This document shows positions 62,689 to 64,000 of a DNA stretch of 64,000 nt, piece after piece. The translations under genes were made by a program, and so were the position numbers. Numbering within the stretch: position 1 is the stretch's first letter; every line of letters begins with the position of its first letter. This DNA is from Myxococcales bacterium SG8_38. GTDB taxonomy: Bacteria > Myxococcota_A > Polyangia > Polyangiales > Houyiibacteriaceae. The notes beneath the pieces were generated by a model. The model was given only the letters and a program-made list of their open reading frames with translations. It did no database searches and was not told the origin of the DNA. The DNA is taken from the NCBI GenBank assembly GCA_001303415.1, contig LJTN01000001.1, positions 1-64,000 of the forward strand. The letters are read 5' to 3'.

Positions 62689-63445
62689 TTTTCCAGAGGG
62701 CGTGGCCTTGGTGGTCGGCGGGAGCGGCGGCATCGGCAGTGCGATCGCACGCGGTTTCGCCGTGGAGGGCGTGACGGTCGCGATCACGTATCGACACAAC
62801 GAGGACACGGCTCGAAGCGTCGTCGACGAGATCGAAGCCGCCGGGGGGCGATGCTCGGCGCATCGAGTGGAGCTCGGCGATCTCGAGTCGGTTTCCCGTT
62901 GCCTCGATGAGCTGTCTCGAACGCATGGACAGATCCACACCATTGCGTACGCTGCCGGAACACACATCGATCAGCCATACATCAGCCAGCTCACTCCGGA
63001 GCAGTGGCGCGACACCATGGACTGGGACGTGAACGGCTTCTTTCACGTGATTCACGCCGCGCTGCCACACTTGCGACAGAGCCGGGGCTCGATCGTGTTT
63101 ATCAGCTCGGCAGGCTTGAAGCGCTTCCCCCCCGGCGATGTGCTTTCGGTGGCACCGAAAGGCGCGATAGAGGCGTTGATGCGGGGAATCGCGCGCGAGG
63201 AGGGACGCTTCGGCATTCGAGCCAACAGCGTGGCAGTCGGCGTCGTCGATGCGGGGATGTTCCCCAAGCTGGTGGAGCGCGGCGAGCTGACCCAAGCCTG
63301 GCTCGACGCGGCGATGCGCAATACGCCGCTTCGGCGGTTTGGCAAGCCCGAAGAAATCGCCGACGCTGTCGTTTTCCTGGCCTCGGCGCGAGCACGGTAC
63401 GTCACCGGTCAGACCCTCTTCGTAGACGGCGGTTACACGTTGTAG
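62681..63445 (+). CDS. short-chain dehydrogenase/reductase coupled to fadD3 (IpdF candidate)
   Basis: 254 residues: GVALVVGGSGGIGSAIARGF, IAYAAGTHIDQPYI, SIVFISSAGLKRFPPGDVLS, NSVAVGVVDAGMFPKLVERG, ASARARYVTGQTLFVDGGYT. The usual active-site YxxxK reads LSVAPKGAIEALMRG: the Lys is there but the Tyr is replaced by Ser or Val, which is odd. Its start overlaps the fadD3 stop by 8 bases; GTG 62681 has GGGAG seven bases ahead, GTG 62675 is an alternative. An SDR next to fadD3 in mycobacteria (IpdF) acts on 5-hydroxy-HIP-CoA; the same role here is only a guess. Confidence 0.8.
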   Translation: MSDFPEGVALVVGGSGGIGSAIARGFAVEGVTVAITYRHNEDTARSVVDEIEAAGGRCSAHRVELGDLESVSRCLDELSRTHGQIHTIAYAAGTHIDQPYISQLTPEQWRDTMDWDVNGFFHVIHAALPHLRQSRGSIVFISSAGLKRFPPGDVLSVAPKGAIEALMRGIAREEGRFGIRANSVAVGVVDAGMFPKLVERGELTQAWLDAAMRNTPLRRFGKPEEIADAVVFLASARARYVTGQTLFVDGGYTL

Positions 63446-63480
63446 CGGCATGCCGAGCTAAGTAGACTGCCGACGAAAGC

Positions 63481-63894
63481 ATGGGACGGGTCCTGTTCGA
63501 CGAGAGCGACAAACCACTGATGCGGATGACCTATCAGGGTTTGTGCGATGACGCGGAGTGGCAGCGTCACATCGATCGGATGTCCGAGTGGGCCCGCCGC
63601 GGACAGCCGTACGCGGTCGTGATCGACGCGCGGGAGGTCGGCGGGGTTCCCGCAACGCAACGCAAAGGCATCATCCAGTGGATCGACCGGGATCGCCAGC
63701 ACCTCAAGATCAACTGCGCGGGCGGCGCCCTCATTTTTTCGAGCCCTATTCAGCAGGGGCTTTGGACCGCTATCTCGTGGGTGACGCCGAGCCCAATTCC
63801 GGTGAAGGTCTTTCGCCAAGTGCCGTCTGCGGAGTCGTGGCTTCTCCAGATGCTGGCGGAGAAGTTTCCATCGATTGGCGTGGGCCTCCCATGA
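63481..63894 (+). CDS. hypothetical protein, SpoIIAA/STAS-like fold suspected
   Basis: 137 residues: LMRMTYQGLCDDAEWQRHID, GQPYAVVIDAREVGGVPATQ, RKGIIQWIDRDRQHLKINCA, GGALIFSSPIQQGLWTAISW, VKVFRQVPSAESWLLQMLAE. The plan is that of the 60453-60956 product: a GQP(F/Y) strand, a basic helix, a hydrophobic strand, an aromatic helix and a terminal helix. Its stop overlaps the next ATG (ATGA), so it is coupled to an acyl-CoA synthetase. Confidence 0.72.
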   Translation: MGRVLFDESDKPLMRMTYQGLCDDAEWQRHIDRMSEWARRGQPYAVVIDAREVGGVPATQRKGIIQWIDRDRQHLKINCAGGALIFSSPIQQGLWTAISWVTPSPIPVKVFRQVPSAESWLLQMLAEKFPSIGVGLP

Positions 63895-64000
63895 GCGAAC
63901 CGAGCGAGCGGACGGGTCGCTTGGCCGCGGTCGAAGCACGGCTTCTTGCCAAGGGGTCGCCGTTCGAGCTCGCCGAAGAAGACGTGCTTGGTGAGCGTGT
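63891..64000 (+). CDS. acyl-CoA synthetase, N-terminal fragment (cut by the window edge)
   Basis: 36 codons are visible from an ATG overlapping the previous stop. RLAAVEARLLAKGSPFELAE followed by EDVLGERV is the leading segment of a group of class I adenylate-forming enzymes in which an ALEARLxxPGxPFE-EEDVxGxxx stretch precedes the adenylation domain. It would be the last member of the fadD3 operon visible here. Assignment rests on this short segment. Confidence 0.55.
   Translation, partial: MSEPSERTGRLAAVEARLLAKGSPFELAEEDVLGER

Noticed and set aside
61498-62967. 489-codon minus-strand frame
   Set aside because: Antisense to fadD3 and the following SDR, both of which have full family signatures.

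Overview
The window reads as chromosomal DNA of a high-GC Gram-negative bacterium, most likely a member of the Myxococcota or another lineage of the former Deltaproteobacteria. The grounds are a lipoprotein with an AgmX/PglI-type C-terminal domain, a membrane-anchored Ser/Thr kinase, PilZ and DUF4202 proteins, and dense ATGA/GTGA/TGATG gene overlaps. No rRNA, tRNA, insertion sequence, phage gene or CRISPR array was seen. Species cannot be decided from the sequence alone.

Region 1 (1-22.95 kb) holds mixed housekeeping and lipid genes: infA, a GMC oxidoreductase with a small partner, an acyltransferase-like protein, an FAD/NAD(P) oxidoreductase, an outer-membrane barrel, a FATP/FadD-type acyl-CoA synthetase with a thioesterase, a TetR regulator plus acyl-CoA dehydrogenase behind a double operator, an aldehyde dehydrogenase, an ABC-2 exporter, a kinase whose membrane domain precedes the kinase domain, and a lipoprotein made of two fused di-heme (DUF1111) units.

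Region 2 (22.95-35.7 kb) is a branched-chain amino-acid operon: ilvB-ilvN-ilvC-leuA-leuC-leuD-cimA-leuB, followed by a malic enzyme and a DJ-1/PfpI protein. cimA beside leuCDB implies isoleucine synthesis from pyruvate without threonine. Upstream lies what looks like a complete ribosome-mediated attenuator: a promoter, a 39-codon leader peptide whose last 21 residues are mostly Val/Leu/Ile, a possible antiterminator, and a perfect 10-bp terminator stem with a U-run. ilvB follows after a further structured leader.

Region 3 (35.7-64 kb) is a steroid-catabolism locus, mostly on the minus strand, whose genes resemble the mycobacterial cholesterol-degradation set one for one. Operon A is hsaA-hsaE-hsaG-hsaF-fadE-fadE-SDR. 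Operon B is SCP2-DUF35-ltp4-ltp3-fadD19-kshA-kstR-like TetR-rlmKL. Operon C is echA20-ipdA-ipdB-ipdC-fadE-fadE-fadA6. A plus-strand group carries fadD3, an SDR and the start of another acyl-CoA synthetase. Together they cover side-chain activation and thiolysis, 9-alpha-hydroxylation, A-ring hydroxylation and processing of the meta-cleavage product, and opening of rings C/D. hsaB, hsaC, hsaD, kshB and kstD are not in the window. Each minus-strand operon is preceded by a palindrome fitting TnnAACnnGTTnnA, the motif reported for mycobacterial KstR, and a KstR-like TetR gene lies inside operon B. This suggests one regulator for gene sets that mycobacteria divide between KstR and KstR2.
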